Assembly (NCBI GenBank): GCA_036346205.1
Contig: JARFJB010001910.1
Coordinates: 1,486,501-1,550,500, forward strand
Direction of reading: 5' to 3'
Source: Vesta saturnalis
Taxonomy: Eukaryota; Arthropoda; Insecta; Coleoptera; Lampyridae
Length of the DNA: 64,000 nt
The first letter of the stretch is position 1; the number at the start of each line of letters is the position of its first letter. The notes under the pieces were generated by a model. That model saw only the letters and a list, made by a program, of their open reading frames with translations. It ran no database searches and was not told the DNA's origin. Positions 1 to 11,205 of this stretch are shown piece after piece. The position numbers and the translations under genes are program-made.

Positions 1-120
1 GTGATTCCACAATTTTGTTATTCTATTTTACATCCTATTAAGGAATAACGAGTCCAATACGGACGAAAACTCCCTCTTGAAAAATGTGTTTGGCTGTCCT
101 GCTAGAATTAAACATACTGG

Positions 121-265
121 ATGTGAAGGTATGAGTGTGGGAGTGAGTGAGTGAGTGTGTGCGTGCGTGTGAGGATGCGTGCGCGTACTTGTGTGTGCGT
201 ATGCGTGTACGCTAGGGCGTACGTGTTGTGTGCGTACGTGTGTTTACGTGCGCGCGCGCATGTGT
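121..265. repeat. GT-rich low-complexity tract
   Basis: This is an imperfect purine-pyrimidine tract of GTGAGT, GTGTGC, GCGTGC and GTACGT units, ending in an alternating CGCGCGCG core near 250-258. It is a degenerate (GT)n-type microsatellite. Alternating purine-pyrimidine DNA of this kind can adopt left-handed helix in principle, which is inference only. Confidence 0.85.
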
Positions 266-874
266 ATGACAATTGACATTGTTTCCTTTACTTTAAACTG
301 AGCGCCGTATGCTTAGTATCTGCCTTCTAATCCACAGTCTCGCACCACCTTGTAACACGTCAAAGTTAAGTTAATATTCTGTTGATTGAAACATTTGATC
401 TGTTTTTTATTAGTTACCGTATTGTAGATAACACGTAGCTTTTTATATCCACCTTAATTAAGTTTCCTTTATTCTAAGTAAAAAGCATTTATCAAATACT
501 TTTGCATAAAATCAATTGAGAACGTACGATTAATATTTCATACGTTTACTTTGTAGAACAACTGCGTTTTAATTTATATAACATTTATGATAAAAAAATT
601 ACTGTAAAAGTAATTTAAAAAACTTATATAAATCTTTGTACCGTTTGGGCCAATTGTAATAAATGGTTTCAGGCTACCCAAATTAATATTTTGATGTTTT
701 AAACAGTTTTCTTGCAGGATATGAATAAGCTATAGATAATCGTAATTCTAATTAAAAGCAAAATACTGGTTTTGATTGAAACTACAATACTGCAAAATTC
801 TAAAAATATTAATTAAATATTTTGGTTATCACTTTTAATAAATTTATCGAAACATAATATACCCACTTATTAAG
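266..874. other. AT-rich stretch with no gene seen
   Basis: AT-rich unique-looking DNA up to the left mariner end. I found no convincing reading frame, tRNA or repeat partner in it. Confidence 0.6.
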
Positions 875-876
875 TA

Positions 877-1369
877 CGAGGGTAAGGTGAATAGTTCTCG
901 GTCTGGCATAGAGATGACGCTCCAATCAGGAAAAATGTATGTTTCCTGCCTGGGTGCACGTGTCATTCGTTCGTATAAGTTTCAACTTGTTCTCTCAAGT
1001 AGTTTGTTTACACAAACTTTTGCAGTAGACGGCTTGTGTGTTTTTCGTTAAAATGGATAAACTTGAATGTCGTGCGGTCATAAAATGCTTCGTTTTGGAT
1101 GGATATTAACTCCTAAGGAAATTCATTCGAAGCTGACAAAACTTGTTTCTGGGAAGCACTTCGCATCCAATGAAGAAGTTGGGAGGGCCGTAGATGAATA
1201 CTTTCACAACCTTCCAGACTTTCACTTCCGGGAAGGAATACTGATGTTGAAGAAACGCCCGACCAAGTGTGTTGAAGTCAAGGGAGATTACGTAGAAAAA
1301 TAAAATCATTTTTTAACTGAAAGTTGCAATCTTTCATTGTCAGGCCGAGAATTTTTCACCTTTCCCTCG
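877..1369 (+). mobile_element. Internally deleted mariner element (about 0.5 kb)
   Basis: Both ends carry matching inverted repeats of about 28 bp. The left end reads CGAGGGTAAGGTGAATAG and the right end, reverse-complemented, begins CGAGGGAAAGGTGAAAAA; both continue into TTCTCGG. Each end abuts a TA dinucleotide (875-876 and 1370-1371), the standard target duplication of mariner elements. At 493 bp it is far shorter than the roughly 1.3 kb of a full mariner. It keeps only the first and last parts of the transposase gene, so it is a non-autonomous deletion derivative that would need a transposase supplied by another copy. Confidence 0.88.
1053..1303 (+). pseudogene. Mariner transposase, N- and C-terminal remnants fused by an internal deletion
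   Basis: The ATG at 1053 opens a frame starting MDKLECRAVIKCFVLDG, the usual start of this kind of mariner transposase. After a frame change it continues with LTPKEIH and then runs almost directly into the family's C-terminal tail (FREGILMLKKRP, then GDYVEK and a stop at about 1303). The helix-turn-helix region is mostly gone and the whole DDD catalytic core is missing. Only about 80 codons remain of some 345. It cannot encode an active transposase. The call rests on recognising both ends of the protein and on the flanking inverted repeats. Confidence 0.85.
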
Positions 1370-1371
1370 TA

Positions 1372-2035
1372 TATCATAATATTCATAATATCCAAGGAAT
1401 GAATAACTCACAATAACATAGTTACCGAATATTCAATGTAGAAAAATTATGAAAGGATATTAGAATACCACCAAAATTAAGTACAACCGGTTCCTGAAGA
1501 TTTTATTTTTAATCTATTTATTTGTTTATTAACTAAAGTAACAATTTACTGTTACATGTTTCGATTTATATTTAATACCGATATTAACAATTCATAAACA
1601 ATTCGGATGTTACTAAGTGCCATCCTCGTTAATTATGAATATGTAAATGTGTTTAAATAAATAGCTATTTTAAAAGCAGACAACACAAAATCAAATTTGA
1701 ATACAATTAAAATTTGTTGTGTTGAAAATCATGACCACCATTACGTAAACATTTATTAATTCTCTTTGTTTCATATATTTCCAAAGTCTATAAAGTTCCT
1801 CTTAAGTAATTTTCTTAATTCTGAAAGGTTCAAAGTTTCAAATTTCAAAATATGAATTCTATTCCGTAATACATCTTATTAAAATACATAAAATTGCTGA
1901 AGATATGTTACTGTATCCCTTGCTGTATGTGCCCGTGCTTTATTTTGTTAAAATAAACCATTCTGTAATTCGTCGTTATGAACATGTTACAAAAATTGCA
2001 CCAAAATATGTAAATATTTTTACCTTTCAGCGATT
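1372..2035. other. AT-rich stretch with no gene seen
   Basis: Very AT-rich DNA between the mariner derivative and the Gypsy remnant. If the Gypsy element extends further in its 3' direction, the rest of pol and the 3' LTR should lie here, but I could not recognise either. Confidence 0.5.
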
Positions 2036-2616
2036 ACAGCGTATCATGTGAGGGTGGAAAACGTTCTGTTCTAACGAGAGAAAATTTGGATATCCATTTA
2101 GAGTAATGTGCAAACATATAAATAACGCATCTTAAAGCAGCAGAATCTTCAGGAGTACGCAGTTCTAACAATCATAATAATAATATAATTTAATTACGCC
2201 TCTGTAAATGTTATAACTCAATAGATTTATTTCGGTTTTAGAGAAAATGCTTTTGCCAATATTTAGTGTTAAATTGTATTTCCGTACAACGTTCATAAAT
2301 GTTTTTAATTTTTCATCATGATCGGCCTGGTCTTTTCCACATATGGTCCAAGTATGCACAAACCCCGTTTAAATTGCGTAGCATTGAATCTATTACTCTT
2401 TGGAAACACGCTACTCCATTTGTTACATCGAAGAGAGTGCGACCAAACTAATGCAAATTTCCACAGGCCTTAAAAGCAGTGTAAGGTTTATCTTTTTTTG
2501 CAATTGGAATTTGCTTCTCAAATCTATTTTACAAATTATACGAAATTTTGAAATATTTGAAATAAGATTTTCAATAGATGGAAGTGGATAAGCATCTAAT
2601 TGTGTGTGTCGGTTAA
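2036..2616 (-). pseudogene. pol: Ty3/Gypsy reverse transcriptase, 3' portion
   Basis: Read on the minus strand, this holds the central and C-terminal part of a Ty3/Gypsy reverse transcriptase. At about 2616-2500 lies INRHTQLDAYPLPSIENL followed by a KIDLRSKFQ block, the first catalytic-aspartate region (the usual tyrosine-type residue is altered). A degraded middle follows, then ICGKDQADHDEKLK and YNLTLNIGKSIFSKTEI (about 2350-2220), the region just after the YLDD-type motif, and finally a thumb-like block near 2040-2160 containing MFAHYSKW. Stops and frame changes show it is dead. The upstream part of the same gene resumes at 7644, on the far side of the inserted hAT element. LTRs were not found. 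Confidence 0.82.
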
Positions 2617-2624
2617 TCGTTTGA

Positions 2625-5600
2625 CAGGCCCCCCGTAACCGGGCGTGCAACGCGTACAACGCACGTGGGCGCCACCCCAAAGGGGTGCCAAACTGAAGTT
2701 TGGCAAAAAAAATTTTTTTTTAATCCAGAAAAAAAAATATAAAAAAAAATTTAAAAAAAATAATAATGCGCAGGGCGAATAAAAATAGAGAGAGAATTAA
2801 AAAATTCAAGTATTTAACTAGTTTGCTGTTTGTCGCCTTTCGGTTCTCAACTGCTCGCTCGGGTTTTAGTTCTCGGAAACTTAGGTCGATTGACTTGCCG
2901 CTTTGAGGTCGGTGTATTTTCAGTGACCGTTCTACTGTTACTCGTATTCGCTTCGCTATGGTTGTCGTCGAACTGTGGAATAAAAATAAGTAAATGCCTT
3001 TACTTGTCAAGTTTCAAGCAAATACTTAGTGGCCACATTTAGTTTGTTAATGATTAACAAGTATTAACTTTCGGATTGACGGGTAAAAGCGTTCACTTGT
3101 TTTTATTCACCCGACCCAATGTAAAAAATATTTATTTCGGTGCTACGATATATTAAATTTTCATACAGTTTTAACTTAAGGTTTTATTAAACACTTAGAG
3201 ATGAAATTAATAATTGTATCAATATTTGTATATAATATACATAAATAATATTTTTAAGTTAAACTACTACTTTAAATAAAATCTGGTGCACTAAAAACGG
3301 GAAAATAATTATTAGGACACATTATGAGACTTTCTAAAGATTCTAACCTCTTTAAAAATTAACAATTAATTTAAAATGTGAGATGTATTTGCGCCCCCAC
3401 GTTTTTATTTTTAATTGTTAAATGTTCCAGAGGTCAGGATATCTCAGAAATATTTTTACCTATACTTTCTATTTTTTGGTTCTTAGTTTTTCACTTGACT
3501 AAAATTACCTCTAGTCTACGACTGCAACATTAAATTCAGGATAAAAAGACCTTTAAAACGAGGTATCACTTGATCTTCTAATTTAAAATTTTTAAGGGCA
3601 GCTCTCATCCTCGCTCAGGGGTTGATACTGTGGGGTTAAACATAAAATATGATAATATAATATTTTCACGGAAACCTAAAATATGTGCGGAAAGTTTTGT
3701 AAAAATCGGTGGAGTAGAAGTAGTTCAAAAAGCTATTGCAAGATTAAAAACAAACAATAAACAACTATACAGGTCGAGCGATATTAAATAAAATCGTTTA
3801 TTAACAATGAAACCCTTATTTTAAATTTTGGTTAATATTTAACATTTTTTTTGTAAATAAAGGATTGTATTTTTTTAAACCAAATCCGAATATTATGCAG
3901 TATTCGTAAATCGCCAAGCTTGTCTATAAACGTGAAAACTTGTCCAAACTTGCATTTTTCCAGTTCGGACTCGAAAGGTTCACGGGGTATAAATTAAAAC
4001 AACTAAATGCGTTAGCTAATCAGTTCTTGATATTCACACAAGAAAACGGAAGATAAATTATAAATTAGACGTGTTTTGAAGTGGTAGAAAGAAAATATTC
4101 GAAAAGATCAAGTGTTTTATATTTTTTGTTATTGTGTTTGATGTGGAAATTAAATTAAGGGTGAAATGGTAAGTATTATATTAGATCATACAAATAATAT
4201 AAATAATTGGACATATACTAATAAAGTAATAAAATCCAAAATTAGTTTTTTTAAGGCATATCAAAGTTTATTTTAAAAACTTTGTCAATGTAAATAGTCA
4301 CCCTTTATATTACTATACAATAGTTACATAGTTAGATTCTACGTAAAACTCGAGGATAATCTCTTAAGATTTTATGGCTTTTGGGATATTTTAATTTTCA
4401 TTATTTCAAATAATATAGCTTTTAACTATTAAAATTTAAATCAAATATTATACAAATTTTGTTATGTCAAGTGATTGTCTATAAAAATTCAAATTAAATA
4501 ATAAATGTCTTGTTTATAGGAAAAACATGCAAATGTAATTTCTGAAATAAAAATTTAAATTTCTTAAAAACCATTTAAAATAGGTATAGGATATTAAATA
4601 TACAAAAATCTAGGTAATTAGACTTTTACGTGTTACCTTAATAGGTAATAATATACAGGGTGTTTCATTCGAATTACCGTAGTTGACATCTCTTTCCGGT
4701 ATAACCGGTAGTGGCAAAACTGTCAAAATATTTTATTCGTCTATCATCCAACGATCTCACCACGTTTCCTTTTTAAATGTTTTCTGAGCCTAGTACATCT
4801 TAATACATTTTATATTGATCTAGCATATTAGCTTATATTAACTTCACTTGTTTAATTCTAGGAACCACAGAAGAGAAAACGACCTTCTGGCGCAAAATTT
4901 CGGGAGCAAAAAAAGGTTAGAGCCCAAGAAAGGGAGAAGATGGCTGGCAAAATTAAAGATTTCTTGGCGAAAACTCCACTTTCCAATACAGAAACAGAAG
5001 CTTTAGAGAGTCAATGTTCTGAAGCGGTCGCTGCTTCACCTGTTCCTGCACTTGAACCATCTACGAGTACATCAACTCTCAGTGAAAACGTAGAATCGGT
5101 CGAACCCACTGGCTCAACAATAGAGGCTACAAATGAAGCTGAAACCGAAGCCTTGACTGAAATGGGCCCTGAGATGACAAGTACCACTCTTCTATCAGAG
5201 GATCCTGGTCTGTGGCCTAGAACCATTAACAACGAGGAAGTCAGAAGGTTGGTTGAGCGAGGACCTCCTTTGATAGCACGCATTTATCAATTTCCTACAA
5301 ATCAAGACAAAAGAAAATTTTCAAGTACGTACTTTGTCAGAAAACTGGAGAATGGTGAAACAACAGAGAGAATTTGGCTCATTTATTCAGTTTCAAAAAA
5401 CTCTATATTTTGCTTTTGTTGTAAGGTTTTCGGTAAAACTATCAATACTTTTTCTGATTCAAATGGTTTTTCTGATTGGCAACACTTATCGTTGGCTACA
5501 AAAAGACATGAAACATCAATTGTACATAATGTTCATATGAATACATGGATGAGTTTGAAAAAAATGTTAAAATTATCTACTACTGTAAACGATCATCATT

Positions 5601-7635
5601 TACGGGTTTTAGAAACCGAAAAAAATATTGGCATGATGTTCTGGAAAGAATTGTTGCAGTCGTAAAATTTTTGTCCCGACAATGTCTAGCATTTCAGGGT
5701 TCTTCTAAAATACTTTTTCAACATGATAACGGAAATTTTCTTAAGCCTGTCGAGATGATTTCCTCATTTGACCCTGTGATGAGAGAACATCTTAGTAGAG
5801 TGCAAAACTCCCAGGAAAATTCTTTTAAAAAAACTCATTATTTAGGCTATCAAATTCAAAACGAAATTGTAGAATTAATGTCTTCTAAAGTAAAAAGTAA
5901 TGTGTTAAATATGGTACGCAGTTCCAAATATTATTCATTAATTATGGACTGCACGCCAGATACAAGTTACACAGAACAAATAAACCTTGTTTTGCGTTAT
6001 GTGGTGTCAAATCATGATTGTAAAGAAGTTCAAATACTAGAGTTTTTTAGCTTTTAGCCCAATATTCGATTTTACAGGAGAAGGACTATTTAATTTTGTA
6101 GTTGAACTTTTACGAAATTTAAATTTAGATATTAAAGACATGAGAGGTCAAGGGTGTGATAACGGTGCCAATATGCGTGGAAAGCATATTGGCTTACAAA
6201 AACGTATACTGGACGCTAATCCTCGAGCTTTTTTTGTGCCATGCGCTGCACATAGCTTAAATTTAGCAGTAAATTATGCTGCTAAACTATCAAATGAAAC
6301 AGTAAACTCTTTTAATATAGTACAAGAACTCTACGTTTTTTCTCTTCCTCCACAAAAAGATGGGATATTAAAAAAAATGTTCCTGAATTAAATCTAAAAC
6401 CCCTAAGTGATACTAGATGGCCAAGTAGGGTAGATGCTATAAAGCCATTAAAATTTCATTTAATTAAAATTTGTGAGAGTCTTCTAGAAATAGCGGATAA
6501 CGATACTTTTAACATAGAAAGTAGGCATAAAGCAAGTTCTTTACTATTAAATATCCAATCATTTAAATTTATTTGTAGTGTAATTATTGGGTATGATTTT
6601 TTATTTCAGATTAATATTGTAAGCAAAATGATGCAAAGTGTAACAATTGACATTAAAGTATGTCAAAACTACTTAAAGAATTTAGTCGATCATTTCAAAA
6701 ATTATAGAAATGACAATTTCTTTGAGGAAATAATTGCTCAAGCGGCAAAATTAGCCGCCGATCTTGAGATAGAGCAAGATTTTCCCGCAATCGATACTAC
6801 TAGATGAAAATATGAACCAAAGTTTTTTGATTATGAACATGGGGATGAAGCACCTCAGAATGAAAAACCGCGTTTAAAGTTAATTTTTTTTTAAGAATAA
6901 TTGATCAAGTACTAAGTGCTTTAAATAGTAGATTTGATATGATCTCTAATTATGACAATGTTTTTGGTTTTTCTAATAATATTTTTACATTATGTGACGA
7001 TGATCTCCTAAACAACTGCCAAGCTCTACAACAGAAGCTTACTGATGCGGTAAAGATGGAGAGTGATATTGAGGCAGATGTTTTGTTTAATGAGATTAAA
7101 GCTTTAAAGTTATTTTCAATTCCTCATTCTTCAAATCCTCTGGATATATTGCAATATATATTTGAACACAATTTAACCTCATCTCTGCCAAATGTTACAA
7201 TTTCCTTAAGAATACTCTTCACTTTACCAGTATCTGTGACTTCTGGGGAGAGGTCATTTTCAAAATTAAAAATAATAAAAAATTTTCTTCGATCAGCTAT
7301 GCATCAAGAGAGACTATCTGGGCTAGCAATATTAGCTATAGTGACAAAATCGATTTTGATGAAGTAATAAAAGAATTTACTTCCATTAAATCAAGACACC
7401 TCTTTAACCTAATAAAAGTTGTAGTTTTAAGTGACGGATTAAAGATGTTTTTTTTGTTATTAATTAATAATTTATTAATTATTATTTCCAATAAAAATTA
7501 AATTAAAAAAAAATTATGTTGTTTTATTATAAAATTAAAAAAATATTGTTTTTTATAACTGGATTTCGTACATTAATAAAGGGCGCCAAAATAATGTGCC
7601 GCACACGGGCACCGCTCAGTCTTGCGGGGACCCTG
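2625..7635 (+). mobile_element. hAT transposon inserted in the Gypsy pol gene
   Basis: A 5.0-kb element whose ends begin CAGGCCCCCCGTAA on the left and, reverse-complemented, CAGGGTCCCCGCAA on the right. These are short imperfect terminal inverted repeats of hAT type. They are flanked by a perfect 8-bp target duplication, TCGTTTGA, at 2617-2624 and 7636-7643, the length expected of hAT. It encodes a ZMYM/TTF-type hAT transposase relic (4166-7501) preceded by about 1.5 kb of AT-rich DNA. Within the intron, near 4658, sits a lone CAGGGTGTTTCATT motif like the ends of other elements in the window, possibly the scar of another insertion. Confidence 0.92.
4166..7501 (+). pseudogene. hAT transposase (zinc finger MYM-type / DUF4371-like), frameshifted
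   Basis: An isolated ATG at 4166 is followed at once by a GTAAGT donor. A 693-bp intron (4169-4861, ending TTCTAG) joins it in frame to exon 2, which starts EPQKRKRPSGAKFREQKK and continues through 4940. The protein shows a basic N-terminus and an acidic Ser/Thr-rich linker. A TTF-type zinc finger region follows (SIFCFCCKVFG, then the DWQHL block), then a DUF4371-like RNase H domain with candidate acidic residues in LIMDCTPDTSYTEQ (about 5940-5985) and GQGCDNGANM (about 6145-6175). The C-terminal hAT dimerisation block contains SVTSGERSFSKLK (about 7215-7270). Frame changes near 5620, 6050, 6345, 6890 and 7340 and a stop at about 6806 make it a pseudogene. Related proteins in animals are often annotated as ZMYM1-like. 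Confidence 0.85.
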
Positions 7636-7643
7636 TCGTTTGA

Positions 7644-8214
7644 GAATAATCAATGACCATACGTTCCTTATGATGTGAGTTAGAAGCTACCAAAACTTGT
7701 GCTCTTTAAGAAGAACTACTCTTTTCAATTATTTCATCATTCAGAAGTCTTGGTATTTCAGATTGAATATATTCTAATCGTCTTTCGTATATTGTCTAGC
7801 CATTATATAGCTATTGGTTTGAAGTTAAACTTAAATTGGAGAATAAACGTTGCGGTTCAATAAGAGCAGCATACCTTAATTGGGGCCTTTGTTCCTCCAA
7901 AGTGGACTTCGACTGAAGAATAAGTTCTCAACAGGCCATGACCAAGAATAACGTCAGCACAAAGTTGCTCAGTATGAATAATTTAGCTTGAGATTTGTTA
8001 CCTTGAATTTCAATATCTACATAACAAATTCCTTCTACTTGATATACATGTTGATTACTAGCGATGGTTATTTCTTGAAAACACGATTTCTTGCCCAGTT
8101 TGTATAGTTTAACAAGACGCCATTGAAGCAGTGCTCCCTGTATATACTTGCGCTCAAGTTTTGTGTCGATTTATTAAAATTGTAATCATAGTTTTATTCA
8201 AAAATCATTATTAG

Positions 8215-8245
<31 letters not shown>

Positions 8246-8870
8246 GTTATTATTATTATTACTTAATAATAGTTTTATTCAGATTAGCTACGGAGATTAT
8301 TGACGATAGAGTTTACACATCATTTCTGTTTTCTGCATCTTCCGTTACTAAAGTTGCTGCGGCTCCTGGAAACTTACTTTGCGTTTATGTTCGGAACTGA
8401 AGAAAAATTTTAGCTATTTACTTGTGCCATTTCTAGAGATCTTGCTTATTTGTATGCGTCAATTAAGTCTAAGTCATTATTCTTCAGTAACCTTTGGCGA
8501 ATGGCGTTTGAAGTTAAACCTGATATGAATGTGTCTCGAATTGAATCATGCTCATTTTGTTCACCGCTTGTATCTTTAAAACAACAATTCTTCGCAAACA
8601 GTTTTAAAGCTTGTAGAAATTGATCAATGTTCTCTCAATGCTGCTGTATTCTTTTAGATAGTCGATGTCTGGCAAATATTGTATTGGGAGGTCTGATGGA
8701 GGTAATATCAAGTCTTGATATTGCGGTACTGTCGTTGCCGCAGTCCTTTATGTGGTTATAAAGGACTATAGCCCCACGGCCAGAACTTGCAACTTTTGCG
8801 TTTAAGAAGTTTTGAAACGTCTTTTTCCAGTGCATCCATTGAGTTTACTGTCAAACCTTTCTGGACGTAG
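7644..8870 (-). pseudogene. Ty3/Gypsy gag-protease and start of reverse transcriptase
   Basis: This is the upstream part of the minus-strand Gypsy element. From 8870 to about 8400 it encodes a gag-like protein: MDALEKDVSKLLKRK near the start, then IRDTFISGLTSNAIRQRLL and ARSLEMAQVNS around 8560-8410, the C-terminal capsid-type region common in Gypsy gag. Between about 8170 and 7930 is the presumed aspartic protease region, too decayed to show its active site. From about 7800 to 7644 lies the reverse transcriptase N-terminus with a HHKERMVIDYSQ block. The reading resumes beyond the hAT insertion at 2616. Stops and an ATT microsatellite at 8214-8263 interrupt it. Confidence 0.8.
8214..8263. repeat. 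(ATT)n microsatellite
   Basis: About 16 ATT/TTA units with one G interruption, lying inside the decayed Gypsy gag-protease region. Confidence 0.9.
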
Positions 8871-8987
8871 ATATTTATCCATGCTTAATAATTTACTAAT
8901 AGTTTAATAAATAATTGTAACGTATTTAAAACACAGAACAACCCGAACTGTAGGTTTTATTAAACTATTATTTGTCTACTAATTACT

Positions 8988-9163
8988 TAAAAATTATTAT
9001 TAATTTTATTAAACACATAAATAAAAAGTTTACCTCGAGTAGGATTTGAACCTACGACCTGTACTTCGCTAGAGTGCCGCGCTAACCAACTGCGCCATCA
9101 AGGTTCAAGCCCCAATCGATGTAAACTTTGTCTTTATGTATGTAGAACTGATGTAAATTCTAA
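8988..9163 (-). repeat. tRNA-derived dispersed repeat, copy 1
   Basis: On the minus strand, 9104-9031 folds into a nearly complete cloverleaf. It has a 7-bp acceptor ACCTTGA/TCGAGGT, a D arm closed by GCGC/GCGC, a 5-bp T stem GTAGG/CCTAC with a TTCAAAT loop, and a 7-base anticodon loop CTAGCGA that would read AGC (alanine). The anticodon stem has one C/A mismatch. A-box (TGGCGCAGTTGG) and B-box (GGTTCAAATCC) promoter sequences are intact. The same cloverleaf plus about 60 bp on each side recurs at 55838-56017, so this is a mobile or duplicated tRNA-derived repeat and not a lone tRNA gene. The acceptor lacks the G3:U70 pair expected of tRNA-Ala. Confidence 0.75.
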
Positions 9164-9169
9164 ATATTT

Positions 9170-11205
9170 AATATTTTATACAATAAATTCACTATAGTTT
9201 GTAGATTATATAAATTGTGGAAGTGAAACTAGATATCAGGAAATCGTTCCGTGAATTGCTGAATGCAAAGTTCCATATCGTAAGTCCAAAACCCATCTGA
9301 ATTTATATTTTCACTACAGTAGTGGGTCATTACGGCAAACCTGTATTATTCAGGAGAACACCATAATTTGTGTATGTTTAAATAAAATAAAAGTTTTAAA
9401 TTAAAGTAAATAACGTACAACTTTATCAATGAAAGGAAGGATTTACTTAATGTAGACTTACCTTACTTCACCAAAACACAAACATTATATATTGCTGAAA
9501 TAATTGTTTTTCAAATATTAAACCAAAATAGTGTTACCAAAAAAGACGTAAATATGACAAAAAAACAAATCAGCCGATTATGTCAAGTGATGGGACTTGT
9601 ATACCCAATTTTGTAAAGTCACTAAATTTGTTATCTAGTGACTTTAGAATTTTGTTGGTAACTTTAATTTTACCACAAACCGGTCGGTGGCGCTTTTAAA
9701 TTTTGACGTTAAGGTATGCATTTTGTAAGGTTAATGGCACTCGTATCCACATTTTGTTAATAACTTTTAGTTTTACTATACACTAATAAATGACACTCAA
9801 GCTTTGACGTTTCAGATTGATGTATTTTGGGTGTTTGCTACAGTAAATTTATTAGTTTGTGTATAATCCATTTTCTTTATTTGCCCCCAAGGTTTGGGGT
9901 GTTTTATTATTACACCAAGAGTATGCTGGTATTAGACGGTTCACACTAACCTCAAATCTGATTATGTGTCAAAATTAATTTAACAGTTGCCACATTTAGT
10001 TGAAACTAATAGTAACCACAGATCACTGTATAATAATAAATCTTAATTTTTAGTACTTACAAAAAACGTAAATTAATCATGTGAAAATAAATTAATCAAA
10101 TTTGACGTTAATGAAAAATATTATACCAACTTTATAAAAATAACTCCCAAAGCTAGTTTAATGTTTATGAACGTTTACAATTAATGTGTGTATGTTTAGT
10201 CTTTGTCTGGGTGTTTACAACATTATTGTAGGAAAGGATTCCAAGATATCAGAAATAAGACTTTCCTTTATACATACGTTGTATGTAGTCGAAAAATAAA
10301 AAGTTGTACACTACAATATAAGCAAAATAATGATTCGTAATATATTTATTATTTGTAACATTTTTCATCAATTTAGACTATAATATTAATTCTCAGTCGA
10401 GCATCATCTTCTGAAGTTTTTGGCGCGGTATATTGGAATTTATCTCCGATATTATTGAACGTTTTGTAATTGGCTTGATGAGTTTTAGTTTTGATAAACT
10501 AAATTTATTAACATGCCGATGATTTGTCGATAAACATTATTTATTGTTTTGTCGATAATCGTTTTTATTGTTTGCTGCACTTTTACTGTTGTGGTCTTAT
10601 TTTTCTACCAGTTGGACTAACATTCATTTATGTCTTCAAATCGTGTAAGTTGTAATATTGTAGAACCCGCATTGACGTAAGGAATAAATGATGTAATGTG
10701 TGACGAATTAAAAAATTGAAATGTTTAAATAACTTTTGTAACTTAAGAGGAAGTGTCAATGCGTTTAAATGTCTAATTTTGCATCCACAAAGTTTGTTAA
10801 GTGATATTTCGGACCTATTAGTTTTCCTGATCAATTTATTTAAGCTGATGTAATTTCTATCCATCAAGCCAAGTCATTATAACTTATAATTGTAGACAAT
10901 ATTTCAAAATTTTTTATTAAACAAATGTTTGCCATTTTACTGAATCGTAAACAGTATGCTTAAAAGTTCACACCGTTATTAGGTTTGTTGAACTAGGTTT
11001 CTATCATTTCCGTATTGATTACATAAATGCGTATCTATGTTATGACATTTTCTATTTGGGTAATCATGGACATAATTATACATTATGCAAATTTTAAGCA
11101 AACGCATAAAAAACGTAAAAGAAACTGAATTACCTAAATTATGGTTTGAGATACAATGTTTTAAAACTACTATTTAGTAAGGTACATAGACATTGTGATT
11201 ATATG
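9170..11205. other. AT-rich stretch with no gene seen
   Basis: Two kilobases of AT-rich DNA. A minus-strand frame at 10628-10867 translates but matches nothing I recognise. No inverted repeat, tRNA or splice-bounded exon stood out. Confidence 0.55.

Noticed and set aside
1106..1309. Minus-strand 67-codon frame over the mariner remnant
   Set aside because: It is the antisense shadow of the plus-strand transposase remnant.
2720..3010. 96-codon minus-strand frame near the left hAT end
   Set aside because: It lies entirely within hAT non-coding DNA, its C-terminus is translated poly-A/T, and it has no recognisable domain.
5011..5283. Minus-strand frame opposite the hAT transposase
   Set aside because: Antisense to a clearly better supported coding region.
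9031..9104. Genuine tRNA-Ala(AGC) gene
   Set aside because: The anticodon and folding fit, but the acceptor stem lacks the alanine identity pair, the anticodon stem has a mismatch, and the flanks are shared with other dispersed copies.
10628..10867. Minus-strand 79-codon frame resembling the tail of a LINE protein
   Set aside because: Only a vague Leu/His/Phe pattern; no conserved motif and no other part of a LINE nearby.
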